Source: Leucobacter exalbidus
GTDB taxonomy: Bacteria; Actinomycetota; Actinomycetes; Actinomycetales; Microbacteriaceae
Assembly: GCF_017834145.1 (NCBI RefSeq)
Contig: NZ_JAFIDA010000001.1
Span: 1,240,001 to 1,304,000 of the forward strand
DNA length: 64,000 nt
Reading direction: 5' to 3'
Position 1 is the stretch's first letter; each line of letters starts with the position of its first letter. A program made the translations under genes and the position numbers. The notes under the pieces were generated by a model that saw nothing but the letters and a program-made list of their open reading frames with translations, made no database searches and was not told the DNA's origin. Of this stretch, positions 16,057-24,832 are shown in pieces.

Positions 16057-17451
16057 TGCGCCGTGGCACTGGGCGCGATCCTCTCCCCCACCGATGCCGT
16101 GGCCACCTCGATCGTGCGCAAACTCGGGGTGCCCAAGCGCATCGTAACCGTGTTGGAGGGCGAGAGTCTCGTCAACGACGCCACCGCGCTTGTGCTGCTG
16201 CGCACCGGCATCGTCGCGGCCGCCGCCGGGTTCTCGTTCATCACCACCCTCGGCACCTTCGCGTGGGCAGTGGTGTGCGCGGTCGTGGTGGGGGCGCTCG
16301 CCGGGGCCCTCGCGCTGCGGCTGCGCGCCTGGATCACAAGCCCCACTGCGAACACCGCGCTCGGCCTCACCGTGCCGTTTCTCGCCTTTCTGCCGTCAGA
16401 GGCACTGGGCGGCTCTGGCCTGGTCGCCGCCGTCATCGCCGGCGTCGTGTGCGGGCAGGGGTCGCTTCGCTGGCTCACCCCCGAACAACGTATGTCAGAC
16501 AAACTCAACTGGCGCACCGTCGAGTTCTTGTTTGAGGGGGCCGTATTTCTCATCATGGGGCTCGAGCTCTTTGGCATCGTTGAGAACAACCTCGCCGCCA
16601 ATGAGGGCATCTTCAAGGGCATGGGCATCGCGGCCCTCGCGTTTGTCATCATCATCGTCGTGCGCGCCCTCTATGTGCTGCCGATGCTCAAGATTCATAC
16701 CTCACGCGTGAAACGTACGGCGCAGCTCAGATTCGCTGCTCGCGCCGCTGGCCGCGCCGCAGCCCACGACAGCGACGACGCCGCGAAAGCCTCACCGTTG
16801 GCCGCGCTTCCCGGGGCTGACCGGGTCACCCAACACCGACATAGCCCCAAGCGTTTGGGGCGGATGCGCGCCGACATCGACTACTTCGATGCGTCGCCGC
16901 TCACCTGGCGGCACAACACCGTCATCATCTGGGCGGGCATGCGCGGCGCGGTCACCCTCGCCGCAGCCCAAACGCTGCCCCGCGATACCCCACAGTGGGA
17001 TCTGCTCGTGTTCATCGCCTTTCTGGTGGCGATCTCGAGCCTGCTTATTCAGGGACTCACGCTTCCATTCTTGGTGCGGGCCCTCGGCCTGCGCAAACCC
17101 GGCGGCACCAGCGCCCCGCATGCCGAGATTCGCAAAATCGATCACACCCTGCGCAAAGCCGCCCAGGCAGCGATCGACGGCGGGGCTTTGAAACGCCCCA
17201 ACCAGCAGGATTTCTCACCCGAAATGTATGCGCAACCCGTTTCGGTGTTGATCGCCCAGTTTGACCCGGCGAAGGGGCAAAAGCCGCGCGAACTCTTCGA
17301 GTTCGAGCTCGCTCTCATCAAGGTGATGCGCACCCGGTTACACGAGGTGGGCCGCTCGGGGCGGCACAGCACAAGTGCTTTGAGATATGTACTCGACGAG
17401 CTCGACGCCTATGAGATCAGCGTCAAGCTCCACTTAGAAAGCGAGCAGTAA
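16057..17451 (+). pseudogene. Na+/H+ antiporter (CPA1/NhaP type), N-terminus missing
   Basis: Homology starts abruptly at CAVALGAILSPTDAVATS, the mid-protein ion-binding region of CPA1 antiporters. It continues through VLEGESLVNDATALVLLRTG, the conserved Arg region WAGMRGAVTLAAAQTLP, and a normal C-terminal cytosolic tail to the stop at 17449-17451. About 110 residues with the first four or so helices are absent, and the DNA in their place codes for a LuxR remnant on the opposite strand. There is no ribosome site at the junction. ATG 16027 is in frame but gives no homologous lead. A non-functional fragment is most likely. The stop overlaps the next start (TAATG). Confidence 0.75.
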
Positions 17452-18392
17452 TGTCTGAAATGGCATCGGCGCCGGTGCTGGGCATCGGCCTCGCCATCGC
17501 ATCGGCGACCGCGCTGGCCATCGGCAATATGTTACAAGCCAAGGGCGTACACGAAATCGAAGACGCCGCCTCAAACGGGGCCAACGGCTCAAAATTCGTA
17601 AACCTGGTGCGCAACCACATTTGGTTACTGGGCGCGGTCTTGCTGGGCATCTCGATCCTGTTTCAGATGGGCAGCCTCGCGTTTGCACCGTTGATGGTGG
17701 TGCAACCGTTGGGCGTGGTCGCCCTCGTCATCACGGTGCTGGCGACCTCGCTGATTTCGAAGCGCACCCCGACGGTGCGGGTGGTACGCTCCATCGTCAT
17801 CTGCGTCGTAGGAGTGGCCGGGTTTGTGACGGTCGCGGCCATGGTCACCACCCAGCATCCCATCACCAATACACAGCTCGTCGCAGTACTCGCGGTGCTC
17901 GGCGGGGTTTTGCTCGCCACCGGCATCATCTTGGCGCTGGGCCGTCACCGGCGTTCGGTACCGCTGCTGTGGGTGCTGCTGGGCGGCGTCTACTCAGCAT
18001 TCGTGGCGACCCTTGGCAAGACCGTGATTTTGCGCGTGCAGGCGGTACTGAAGTCGCACGAGTTTCATCTGAACACCGCCAACATACTGACGCTCGGCTG
18101 CCTCATCGGCATTGCAGTGGCCGGGCTCCTGTCGATCTACTTTGTGCAGCGCGCACACATCGGCAACCGCCCCGAGGTCGTGGTGGCCGGGCTCACCGTG
18201 ATCGACCCGGCCATTGCCGTGGTGCTCAGCATCACCATTCTCGGCGAGGCCAGCGGCGCACCCGTGTGGGCGGTCATCGTATTTATCGTCGCGGGCGCGA
18301 CGGCGATCGGTGGTGTGTTCGCGCTGTCGAACGCCGAGGGAGTCACCACTGATCCGGCACAAGATAGGCCATTGACACAAGACCTGAGTTAG
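17451..18392 (+). CDS. DMT-superfamily multidrug/metabolite transporter-like protein
   Basis: A 313-residue membrane protein with about nine or ten helices, resembling the EamA/DMT permeases common in actinobacteria. It starts with GIGLAIASATALAIGNMLQAKG and has LMVVQPLGVVALVITVLAT, LGGVYSAFVATLGKTV and TVIDPAIAVVLSITILGE, the repeated pattern of two-times-five helices. The stop of the antiporter remnant and this start overlap in TAATG, so it was translationally coupled to the intact antiporter. With the upstream gene broken and its promoter lost, expression now may be low. The substrate is unknown. Confidence 0.8.
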   Translation: MSEMASAPVLGIGLAIASATALAIGNMLQAKGVHEIEDAASNGANGSKFVNLVRNHIWLLGAVLLGISILFQMGSLAFAPLMVVQPLGVVALVITVLATSLISKRTPTVRVVRSIVICVVGVAGFVTVAAMVTTQHPITNTQLVAVLAVLGGVLLATGIILALGRHRRSVPLLWVLLGGVYSAFVATLGKTVILRVQAVLKSHEFHLNTANILTLGCLIGIAVAGLLSIYFVQRAHIGNRPEVVVAGLTVIDPAIAVVLSITILGEASGAPVWAVIVFIVAGATAIGGVFALSNAEGVTTDPAQDRPLTQDLS

Positions 18393-18423
18393 ATCAGCGA
18401 GGCCGATCTCAGTCCACACAATA

Positions 18424-18460
18424 CAGCGGGCCGGGCGCATTCAATGCGCCCGGCCCGCTG
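18424..18460. terminator. Strong bidirectional hairpin terminator
   Basis: A 17-bp perfect stem (18424-18440 with 18444-18460) around a 3-nt loop separates the convergent DMT-transporter and phosphatase genes. It is followed by TTGTCGT on the plus side. Confidence 0.8.
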
Positions 18461-18471
18461 TTGTCGTCGCA

Positions 18472-19257
18472 CTACTTGACGAGACGCTCGCGCATCTCGT
18501 TCAGGTTGGCGTCGTTGAGCCCGCCAGAGCGCAGGTAGTCGGCGCTCGTGCCGTGGTTTTCGTCGACCCAGCTGAGGGCCTGCTCGATGGCCTCGGGCGG
18601 CGTGCCCGTGATGAGGGTGCGCAGCGCCGGGGTGACCGGCAGCCCCATCTTTGTCACTTGGGCGAGCATGCCGTCGGCCCAGGGGCCCGCCAGGTGCTCT
18701 TGTGATGAGGCGTAATCGGCGATGATCGCGTCGCGGTCGGCGCCCACGGCGTCGAGCATCAGCGCGGTGGCGACACCGGTGCGGTCTTTACCTGCGGTGC
18801 AGTGCACGAGCACCGCGGTGCGGGCTTCGCTGGAAGATACCGCGATGAGCTGCGCGACCTCAGCGAACTGTGCCGCACCGCCCGCCAGCATGCCGGTGTA
18901 CAGCGCACCCAACGTCGGCATACTGCTGAGCGCCTGCTCGATGTCGGCCTGGGCAGGAGCCGCACCGCTCGAAATAAGCTGCTGCGTCATGTCATTCATG
19001 GCGCCCTGCAGCAGGGCGAGCTCTACCGTCTTGAACGGTCGGGCATCGGGCAGGCGATCGGGATCGGCCTGCCGCTCAGCATCGGTGCGAAAGTCGACCA
19101 CGACCCCGATATCGGTCGCGGCAAGCGCGCCGATTCCGTTCGGGGTCAGCCCACCCAGCGCAGCCGAGCGGTAGAGCACGCCGGCCCGCGTGACTCCGCC
19201 ACCGGCAATCGGCATCCCCCCGATGTCGCGAAAGTTGTACAGCCCCTCGATGGTCAC
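18472..19257 (-). CDS. Tyrosine-protein phosphatase (Y_phosphatase3/PtpB-like)
   Basis: A 261-residue phosphatase with the N-terminal NFRDIGG motif, FRTDAERQ, and the P-loop HCTAGKDRTG (Cys153 nucleophile, Arg159). This is the family of MptpB and related dual-specificity or phosphoinositide phosphatases. No signal peptide is seen. The gene follows the HdeD-like membrane protein with a 3-bp gap and probably shares its transcript. Substrates of family members vary, so only the chemistry is certain. Confidence 0.9.
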   Translation of the reverse strand: MTIEGLYNFRDIGGMPIAGGGVTRAGVLYRSAALGGLTPNGIGALAATDIGVVVDFRTDAERQADPDRLPDARPFKTVELALLQGAMNDMTQQLISSGAAPAQADIEQALSSMPTLGALYTGMLAGGAAQFAEVAQLIAVSSSEARTAVLVHCTAGKDRTGVATALMLDAVGADRDAIIADYASSQEHLAGPWADGMLAQVTKMGLPVTPALRTLITGTPPEAIEQALSWVDENHGTSADYLRSGGLNDANLNEMRERLVK

Positions 19258-19260
19258 GGG

Positions 19261-19830
19261 TTACGCTCCCTGACGCAGTTTCGCGCCAAAGGTGATGGCG
19301 CGCACGATGTTCATGATGCCGAGCACTGCGAGCGTGATGCCCAAGAGCCACCACAGCACCACGACGCCCGCCAGCGGGGAGAAGATCAGCCACAGGCCAG
19401 CAAAGATGCTGATGAGGGCGAAGATGATCGACCAGATTTTTGATCCGGCATCGGCCAGCGTCGACAGCGCCACGATGCCTTCCATCAGCCACATCACGCC
19501 CACGAGCACGCCCACGAAGATGGCGAGCCACGCGGTCGTCTGCGCGAGGTTGGCGAAGGCAACGACGCCAGCGATCACGAAGATGAGGCCCAGCAGAATG
19601 TGGCCGACGCGTGACCAGCCGCCGCGCGCCTTGCTGAAGACACCGAGGCAGGCGTACACGATGCCGGCGATGATGGCGTAGAGGCCCACGATCACGGCGA
19701 CCACCATGGCAGACTTGCCCGGCAGGGCCAGGATCAAAATGCCGACGATCAGGGCGATGACACCGCCGACGGCCAGTGCGGTGCGAATGCCGGTGACGGC
19801 TCGAAGCGGAGCAGTTTGAGGAATGGTCAT
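19261..19830 (-). CDS. HdeD/DUF308-family membrane protein
   Basis: A 189-residue membrane protein of six short helices in three pairs, as in HdeD. It has VGGVIALIVGILILALPGKSA, then ANLAQTTAWLAIFVGVLVGV and STLADAGSKIWSIIFALISI. E. coli HdeD is linked to acid resistance at high density; the molecular role elsewhere is unknown. It is the first gene of a pair with the tyrosine phosphatase. The upstream 174 bp contains no gene; it holds an AT-richer stretch (around 19845-19885) suited to the promoter. Confidence 0.85.
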   Translation of the reverse strand: MTIPQTAPLRAVTGIRTALAVGGVIALIVGILILALPGKSAMVVAVIVGLYAIIAGIVYACLGVFSKARGGWSRVGHILLGLIFVIAGVVAFANLAQTTAWLAIFVGVLVGVMWLMEGIVALSTLADAGSKIWSIIFALISIFAGLWLIFSPLAGVVVLWWLLGITLAVLGIMNIVRAITFGAKLRQGA

Positions 19831-20004
19831 GTCTAGCCCTCTTTGTTTCGGTCAGAAATCAGTACAGTACTCTTAAGCATGCTGACCTGGCCGCTTCGAT
19901 GTGAGGCAGAGTGAAAAAGGTCACCCAGGCCGTCACCCGCTGCGTCACACGCGTGTGATCGCGAGCGGGCGCGGCAGCTGCGAGAGCGAGCTGTGGCTAC
20001 GCCC

Positions 20005-21195
20005 CTATGCGGGCAGCGGTGCAGTGGCTGGGCCGCTGTCGCTGCCACCGTTGCTATCAGTGGTAGCGGTGCCCACGGCGCTCGCCGGCTCCTCACCGTC
20101 GCCATCGCGCTCCTCACGATACTGGCGCACGGTCGTCACCGCTTTTTGCAGGGCCGACATCACGGGCGGGCCGAGCACCATGCCCAGTACGCCAGCGACC
20201 ACGCCGCCGCCGATCGTAGCGACCAGCACCATCACTGGGTGCAGTTTCAGCGATGATCCGAGTGCCCACGACAGCACCACGTTTTGGATCGGGCCGTTCG
20301 ACACCAGCAGACTCAGGGTGACGATCAGCGCGGCCGATGGGCCACCAAAACCGAACGCGATGAGCACCGCGAACCCGGCGGTGAGCCAGGCCCCCACAAA
20401 TGGAATGAACGACAATATGAAGTAGAGAATGATCGTGGGGATCACGAGCGGAATCCCCAGCACCAGCAGCGGGATCACGAAGATCGGGCCCGTAATGAGG
20501 GCGGTGAGCGCGGTGCCGCTGAAGTAGCCGCGCAGTGACTGGCGCACATTGGCATCGATCTCGGTGACGAGCTGCTCATCGCGGCCGGTGACCCGGGCCA
20601 GCCAGGCCGGAAATACGCGGCCGTCGCGCAGCACAAAGAACAAGAAGTAGAGCGCGAAGAACGAGCCAACGGCAAACGACACGGCCCCGTATACGGCGCC
20701 CGTCACGAGGCCCATGGCCCCGCTGCCTGCCACCGACAGGTATTCGATGCCGGTTTTGCGCAGCTGTTCGATCCACACCGCATCAATATCAAGCGTGTGC
20801 AGCCATTCCAGCACGTACACCCACCCGCGCATCAGCTGCTGCGAGATCTCGGGGATCTGCTGCACGAACCCGCGCACCACAATCGCCACGATCCCCACCG
20901 CGAGGGCCGTCGCGACGATGAGCACGACGGCGGCGGCAAGGGGGCGGGGCACCTTGCGGTTCGCGAGCCACGTCACCACCGGTTCAAGCACGGTCCCCAA
21001 AATGACCGCGATGATCAACGGCACGAGGATCCCGCTGAGCGCGCTGATACCGCCCGCAATCACGACGGCCAGCACGATCACGCCCACCGCTGACCAGCTC
21101 ACGATGCCCAGCTTGCGCACCCTGCTGAACTCGGTGCTGCTGTGCTGCGTGCGCGCATTGGCAGCGCGCGTTCCTGACTCGTCAGCCGTTGACAT
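20005..21195 (-). CDS. AI-2E-family transporter (second of three)
   Basis: A 396-residue membrane protein with the AI-2E fold: early helices, LEPVVTWLANRKVPRPLAAA, a periplasmic segment around IPEISQQLMRGWVYVLEWLH, then FALYFLFFVLRDGRVFPAWL and LSFIPFVGAWLTAGFAVLIA. It differs from the other two AI-2E proteins in sequence and has an acidic C-terminal tail (REERDGDGEEPAS). ATG 21195 follows GGGAGTG; about 58 codons of open frame before it have no family match. Probably monocistronic. The substrate is unknown. Confidence 0.87.
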   Translation of the reverse strand: MSTADESGTRAANARTQHSSTEFSRVRKLGIVSWSAVGVIVLAVVIAGGISALSGILVPLIIAVILGTVLEPVVTWLANRKVPRPLAAAVVLIVATALAVGIVAIVVRGFVQQIPEISQQLMRGWVYVLEWLHTLDIDAVWIEQLRKTGIEYLSVAGSGAMGLVTGAVYGAVSFAVGSFFALYFLFFVLRDGRVFPAWLARVTGRDEQLVTEIDANVRQSLRGYFSGTALTALITGPIFVIPLLVLGIPLVIPTIILYFILSFIPFVGAWLTAGFAVLIAFGFGGPSAALIVTLSLLVSNGPIQNVVLSWALGSSLKLHPVMVLVATIGGGVVAGVLGMVLGPPVMSALQKAVTTVRQYREERDGDGEEPASAVGTATTDSNGGSDSGPATAPLPA

Positions 21196-21465
21196 GTCAC
21201 TCCCGATAATTACGGCCGCGTGGCCTATTGGCGGTGCTGGTCTCACCGCAACCTTTCTGCCCAGCCTAGGGCTTGCTGGGTCGCGAGCGCACGCGGGCGG
21301 GCGGGCGGGGTTGTGATCCGGATCAAAGAACGACCCATCCAGCCCACAGCCACAGCATTGCCTCGGCAAAGTTCACCCCCTGGACACCCTCCATTCACCT
21401 CCATAGGGTGGACTGGAAGGGCCAGCGAGTTTTTTCGCTGCGCACGAACCGAAAGGATGAACCAT

Positions 21466-22041
21466 ATGAAGATCGGACGCGTTCTCGCCGTGACCGCCGT
21501 GACCGGGCTCATGCTGACTGCTTTGCCCGTCGCCGCTCACGCAGACGATGTGACTCGCAGCGGTAGTTACACCGTGAGTTCGAGCAAGACCATTGACGGC
21601 GACCTCATCGTCAGCGGTGGCTCGGTCACCATCAACGGCACCGTCAAGGGCAACGTTCGCCAAAAGGGCGGCGGCTCAGTCACCGTCGGCAAGAAGGGCA
21701 CCGTCGAGGGCAACCTCGTCGAGTCGGGCACCGGCAACGTGCTCGTGTACGGCACCGTTGAGGGCAACGTTGAAGAGTACGGTAACGGCAGCGTTACCGT
21801 GTACAGCATTGGCCTGGTCGACGGCAACATTTATGAGAAGGGCGCCGGCAATGTGTCCGTGCGCGGCTCAGTCGAAGGCAACGTTGAAGAGTACAGCACG
21901 GGTCACGTGCGCCTCTACGGCACTGCGCGGGTCGACGGCAACGTCACCGAGCGCAAGGCCGGCAATCTCTATGTCACCCGCGGCGCACAGGTCGAGGGCG
22001 ATATTTCTGAAACCGGGTCAGGCAAGCGCGTCAACCGCTAG
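21466..22041 (+). CDS. Secreted right-handed beta-helix repeat protein (bactofilin-like repeats)
   Basis: A 191-residue secreted protein. Residues 1-27 are a signal peptide ending AAHAD. From about residue 38 the chain is a regular series of rungs with GNV, GNL, GDL or GDI turns and short beta strands (DGDLIVSGGSVTINGTVKG, EGNVEEYGNGSVTVY, DGNVTERKAGNLYVTRG). Such repeats fold into a right-handed beta-helix, as in bactofilins, but here with an export signal and no membrane anchor or sorting motif. ATG 21466 is eight bases after GAAAGG; ATG 21457 in the same frame overlaps that site. It may polymerise outside the membrane. Single gene. Confidence 0.72.
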   Translation: MKIGRVLAVTAVTGLMLTALPVAAHADDVTRSGSYTVSSSKTIDGDLIVSGGSVTINGTVKGNVRQKGGGSVTVGKKGTVEGNLVESGTGNVLVYGTVEGNVEEYGNGSVTVYSIGLVDGNIYEKGAGNVSVRGSVEGNVEEYSTGHVRLYGTARVDGNVTERKAGNLYVTRGAQVEGDISETGSGKRVNR

Positions 22042-22068
22042 TTTGCTGCCCAGTCGGCCCGATCCTGC

Positions 22069-23421
22069 TTACCCGCGGGGTGGGGCCGACTCGCCAATCG
22101 GTGGAGCCTGGTCGCCTGCGCGCGGCACCCACCGCAAGAAGCCGAGCGCGCCCAGCAGCCCGATGACGCCCATCGCTCCCGTGGCGACGCTGATCGAGGC
22201 GACAAAGGCGATCCCCGAGAACAGCACCGGGGCGAGCGAGCCGCCAGCGTCGGTGAGGGTGCGCCACGACCCGAGAAAGGCCGCGGGGTCATGCTTGGGG
22301 GCGCTGTCGGCGCCGAGCGTCATCAGGATGCCACTCGAGAGCCCATTGCCCACGCCGATTACCGCGGCAAACATTGCGAACCACATTGCGGCCTCGGGCA
22401 GATCGTGCGTGAACGACAGCGCGATGAATCCCACCCCCATCAGCAGCATCGCGGGCAGCGCCGCCCACAGCCTGCCGAAGCGGTCCATCACCTGGCCGCT
22501 CGCGTAGAACAGCGCGAAGTCGATCGCGCCCGCAATACCCACCACCAGCGAGATCGTTTGCGCGTCGAGCATCAGTGAGACGCCCCACAGCGGCAGCACG
22601 ACCTGGCGGGCTGAGCGCACCGCCGAGAGCGAGGCAGCCGCGACGCCCAGCCGCAGCAGCACGCTGCGGTATTCCACCATGGTGCGGAAGACTCCGGCGC
22701 GCTTGGGCCGCGCCCCCGGCAGCACGATGCCCGAGGTGATAGCTTCACCGGTGTCGCTCGTCACCGCGTGGGCAGCGAGGGTGTCGCTGTCTGCGGGGGC
22801 AGCATCACGGTGGCGCTGTGCGGCCTGCTGCTCTTCGAGCGCGACCTGTGTCTCGGGGTCGGGGCCCAAGCCGACGAGCAGCACGCACGCCACGAGGCAC
22901 ACCCCAAAGCACCACACCGCCGACAGTTCGCTGCCGGTGAGGCCGAGCAGCAGCGCCCCCAGAAACGGGCCGATGAACATGCCGAGCCTGAAGGAGCCGC
23001 CCAGCAGCGCGAGGGCGCGGGCCCGAAAATGCAGCGGCACCTTCGTCGTCATGAACGCGTGCCTCGCCAGCCCGAAGGCCGCCGCGCACATCCCGATCAC
23101 GAACATCGCCACGGCGAGCATGCCCACCGATGAGGCAAGCAGTAGCGCCGCCACCCCCACCAGGGCGAGGGCGCCAGCGATCACCATCGTGAACCGCTCG
23201 CCCACCCTTGCGACCAGGTAGCCGGCCGGAATATTGCCGCACAGCTGCCCGATCACGAGCGCCGAGGCGACAAGCCCCGAGGTAGCCAGGTCGGCCCCCA
23301 ACTGCGCCGCAATCACCGGCACCAGCGGAATCACCGCGCCCTCGCCCAGCGCAAACAGCACGGTCGGGCCATAGATCATCGGCGCGAAGCGCAGCAGGAT
23401 GTTGCGGGGTGAGCGTGACAT
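22069..23421 (-). CDS. Major facilitator superfamily transporter
   Basis: A 450-residue MFS permease with twelve predicted helices in two halves. The motif-A-like segment PAGYLVARVGERFTM is between helices 2 and 3. A long cytosolic loop of about 70 residues, rich in Ala, Asp and Glu, joins the halves around residues 190-255. The second half has YASGQVMDRFGRLWAALPAM. This looks like drug or metabolite efflux (DHA1-like) but no substrate signature is visible. RBS GGGGGAGGAGG precedes ATG 23421. Confidence 0.88.
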   Translation of the reverse strand: MSRSPRNILLRFAPMIYGPTVLFALGEGAVIPLVPVIAAQLGADLATSGLVASALVIGQLCGNIPAGYLVARVGERFTMVIAGALALVGVAALLLASSVGMLAVAMFVIGMCAAAFGLARHAFMTTKVPLHFRARALALLGGSFRLGMFIGPFLGALLLGLTGSELSAVWCFGVCLVACVLLVGLGPDPETQVALEEQQAAQRHRDAAPADSDTLAAHAVTSDTGEAITSGIVLPGARPKRAGVFRTMVEYRSVLLRLGVAAASLSAVRSARQVVLPLWGVSLMLDAQTISLVVGIAGAIDFALFYASGQVMDRFGRLWAALPAMLLMGVGFIALSFTHDLPEAAMWFAMFAAVIGVGNGLSSGILMTLGADSAPKHDPAAFLGSWRTLTDAGGSLAPVLFSGIAFVASISVATGAMGVIGLLGALGFLRWVPRAGDQAPPIGESAPPRG

Positions 23422-23431
23422 GGGGCCTCCT

Positions 23432-23454
23432 CCCCCACCCTACTGCGGTGGGGG
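23432..23454. terminator. Hairpin between PEP-mutase-like and MFS genes
   Basis: CCCCCACC (23432-23439) pairs with GGTGGGGG (23447-23454). It lies between the stop of the PEP-mutase-like gene and the ribosome site of the MFS gene on the same strand. There is no T-tract, so it may be an attenuating hairpin rather than a full terminator. Confidence 0.35.
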
Positions 23455-23467
23455 CATCACCCGCGCG

Positions 23468-24235
23468 TTATGCCAGCCAGTTGGTGAGCTCAGCGGCCGA
23501 GCGCTGTGCGAGCCACATCTGCCACAGCGGCCCAAAGGTCACGCGTCGCACACCCAGCGCGGTGAGCGCCGCGAGGTCGCCCGCGCCGTGCCCATCAACG
23601 GGGTGCGCGGTCACGTTCACCGGCACGGTGACGGCGCCCACCAGGCTGCGCACCTCGTCAGCGGTTTTCAACCCCACGGGGTACACCGACCGGGCTCCGG
23701 CCTGCTCCATCAGCTTGACGCGCGCAATCGCCTCGCCCAGCGGGTCGCCAAAGACGTCGGTGCCCAGCTTCACGGCGTCGGTGCGGCCATTGATCACGAG
23801 GGCCACGCCCGCCTGGTCTGCGGCCTGCCGTGCCGCCGCAATGTAGTCGGCGTGCTCTTGCCGGTCGCGCACGCGCTTCCCCTCAGAGTGAACCACGTCT
23901 TCAACGTTGATGCCCACGGCGCCCGCCTCGAGTACCCGGGCGATAAGCTCGGTGGGCTTCAGCCCGTACCCCGACTCAACGTCAACGCTGATGGGCACCT
24001 CCACCGAATCAACAATGCGCTTCGTCGCGGCCATGTAGTCGGCGAAGTTCATACGCTCGCCATCGGCGCTGCCCGAGGCATCTGCGACCGGGTGGCTGCC
24101 GATCGTGAGCCCGGTAAACCCGGCGTCGACGGCGACCCGCGCGCTCCAGGTGTCCCACACGGTGGGCAGTACCAGTGTGGCCCCCGAAGCGTGCGCATCT
24201 GCGAAAATCTGGGCTAGCCGTGTGACATCAGACAT
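23468..24235 (-). CDS. Isocitrate lyase/PEP mutase-family protein
   Basis: A 255-residue alpha/beta-barrel of the isocitrate lyase/phosphoenolpyruvate mutase superfamily. Matching parts are LPTVWDTWSARVAVDAGFTG, ISVDVESGYG (metal-binding acidic residues), VGINVEDVVH, INGRTDAV and the closing PLWQMW. The mutase and lyase loop with the catalytic Cys (KKCGH) is not present, as in most of the small PEP-mutase-like proteins, whose reactions (for example oxaloacetate decarboxylation or C-C lysis of carboxyphosphonate-like compounds) vary. It shares strand and a 46-bp gap with the MFS gene downstream. Confidence 0.85.
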   Translation of the reverse strand: MSDVTRLAQIFADAHASGATLVLPTVWDTWSARVAVDAGFTGLTIGSHPVADASGSADGERMNFADYMAATKRIVDSVEVPISVDVESGYGLKPTELIARVLEAGAVGINVEDVVHSEGKRVRDRQEHADYIAAARQAADQAGVALVINGRTDAVKLGTDVFGDPLGEAIARVKLMEQAGARSVYPVGLKTADEVRSLVGAVTVPVNVTAHPVDGHGAGDLAALTALGVRRVTFGPLWQMWLAQRSAAELTNWLA

Positions 24236-24405
24236 CTGAGACTCCTTTGTTCGAGCAAGTACTGCTCAGCGTACCTGGCACGACTGTCACCCTCCACGGT
24301 ATTTCATCTTTCGTTGTTACGCGCATCTTTGAATCGTTACATTGCCGACACCGGCGGGTCACCTGGGGTAATCGCTGCGAAACAGTGGTGCGCTGAAATA
24401 GGGCC

Positions 24406-24711
24406 ATGGACACGCCACTGCGTTGGAAGAAACTCTGTGCGATTTGGGTGGGTATGTACCCCGTCAACATCGCGTCCTCCTGGCTGATCACTATGCTGCC
24501 CTGGTGGGGAGACGTGACGATCCCCGTACGGTCGGCCATCGTTGTAACGTTCGTCGCGCCGCTGATGACGTTCATCATGATGCCGGCGCTCACGCGGCTG
24601 CTCGCCCCGTGGTTACGCAGGCGGCGCGCGCACGTAAAGAGCGAGCGTTGCCTACTCGCCGCGCTCGACGCGATCGCAGACGCGTCACCGCGCGACTGCG
24701 TGCGTGAGTGA
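24406..24711 (+). CDS. Small two-helix membrane protein, unknown function
   Basis: A 101-residue protein with two hydrophobic segments (AIWVGMYPVNIASSWLITML and AIVVTFVAPLMTFIMMPALT) and a basic cytosolic tail (WLRRRRAHVK). The layout WVGMYPxN...W and PLMTxxMMP recurs in small membrane proteins, some of them fused to antibiotic-biosynthesis-monooxygenase domains, but no domain is attached here. The start ATG 24406 comes after an AT-containing upstream region with no strong ribosome site. I do not know its function. Confidence 0.55.
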   Translation: MDTPLRWKKLCAIWVGMYPVNIASSWLITMLPWWGDVTIPVRSAIVVTFVAPLMTFIMMPALTRLLAPWLRRRRAHVKSERCLLAALDAIADASPRDCVRE

Positions 24712-24832
24712 GCGGCTGGCTGATTGGGCGCTGCCCGCTGGCCGGCCTCGGCTAACTCACATACAAAGCCCCACAAACTCTCAAGTGTGGCCTGCATGAT
24801 GGGTGAGATTCGCAGCGACCCCGAGGAGTACC

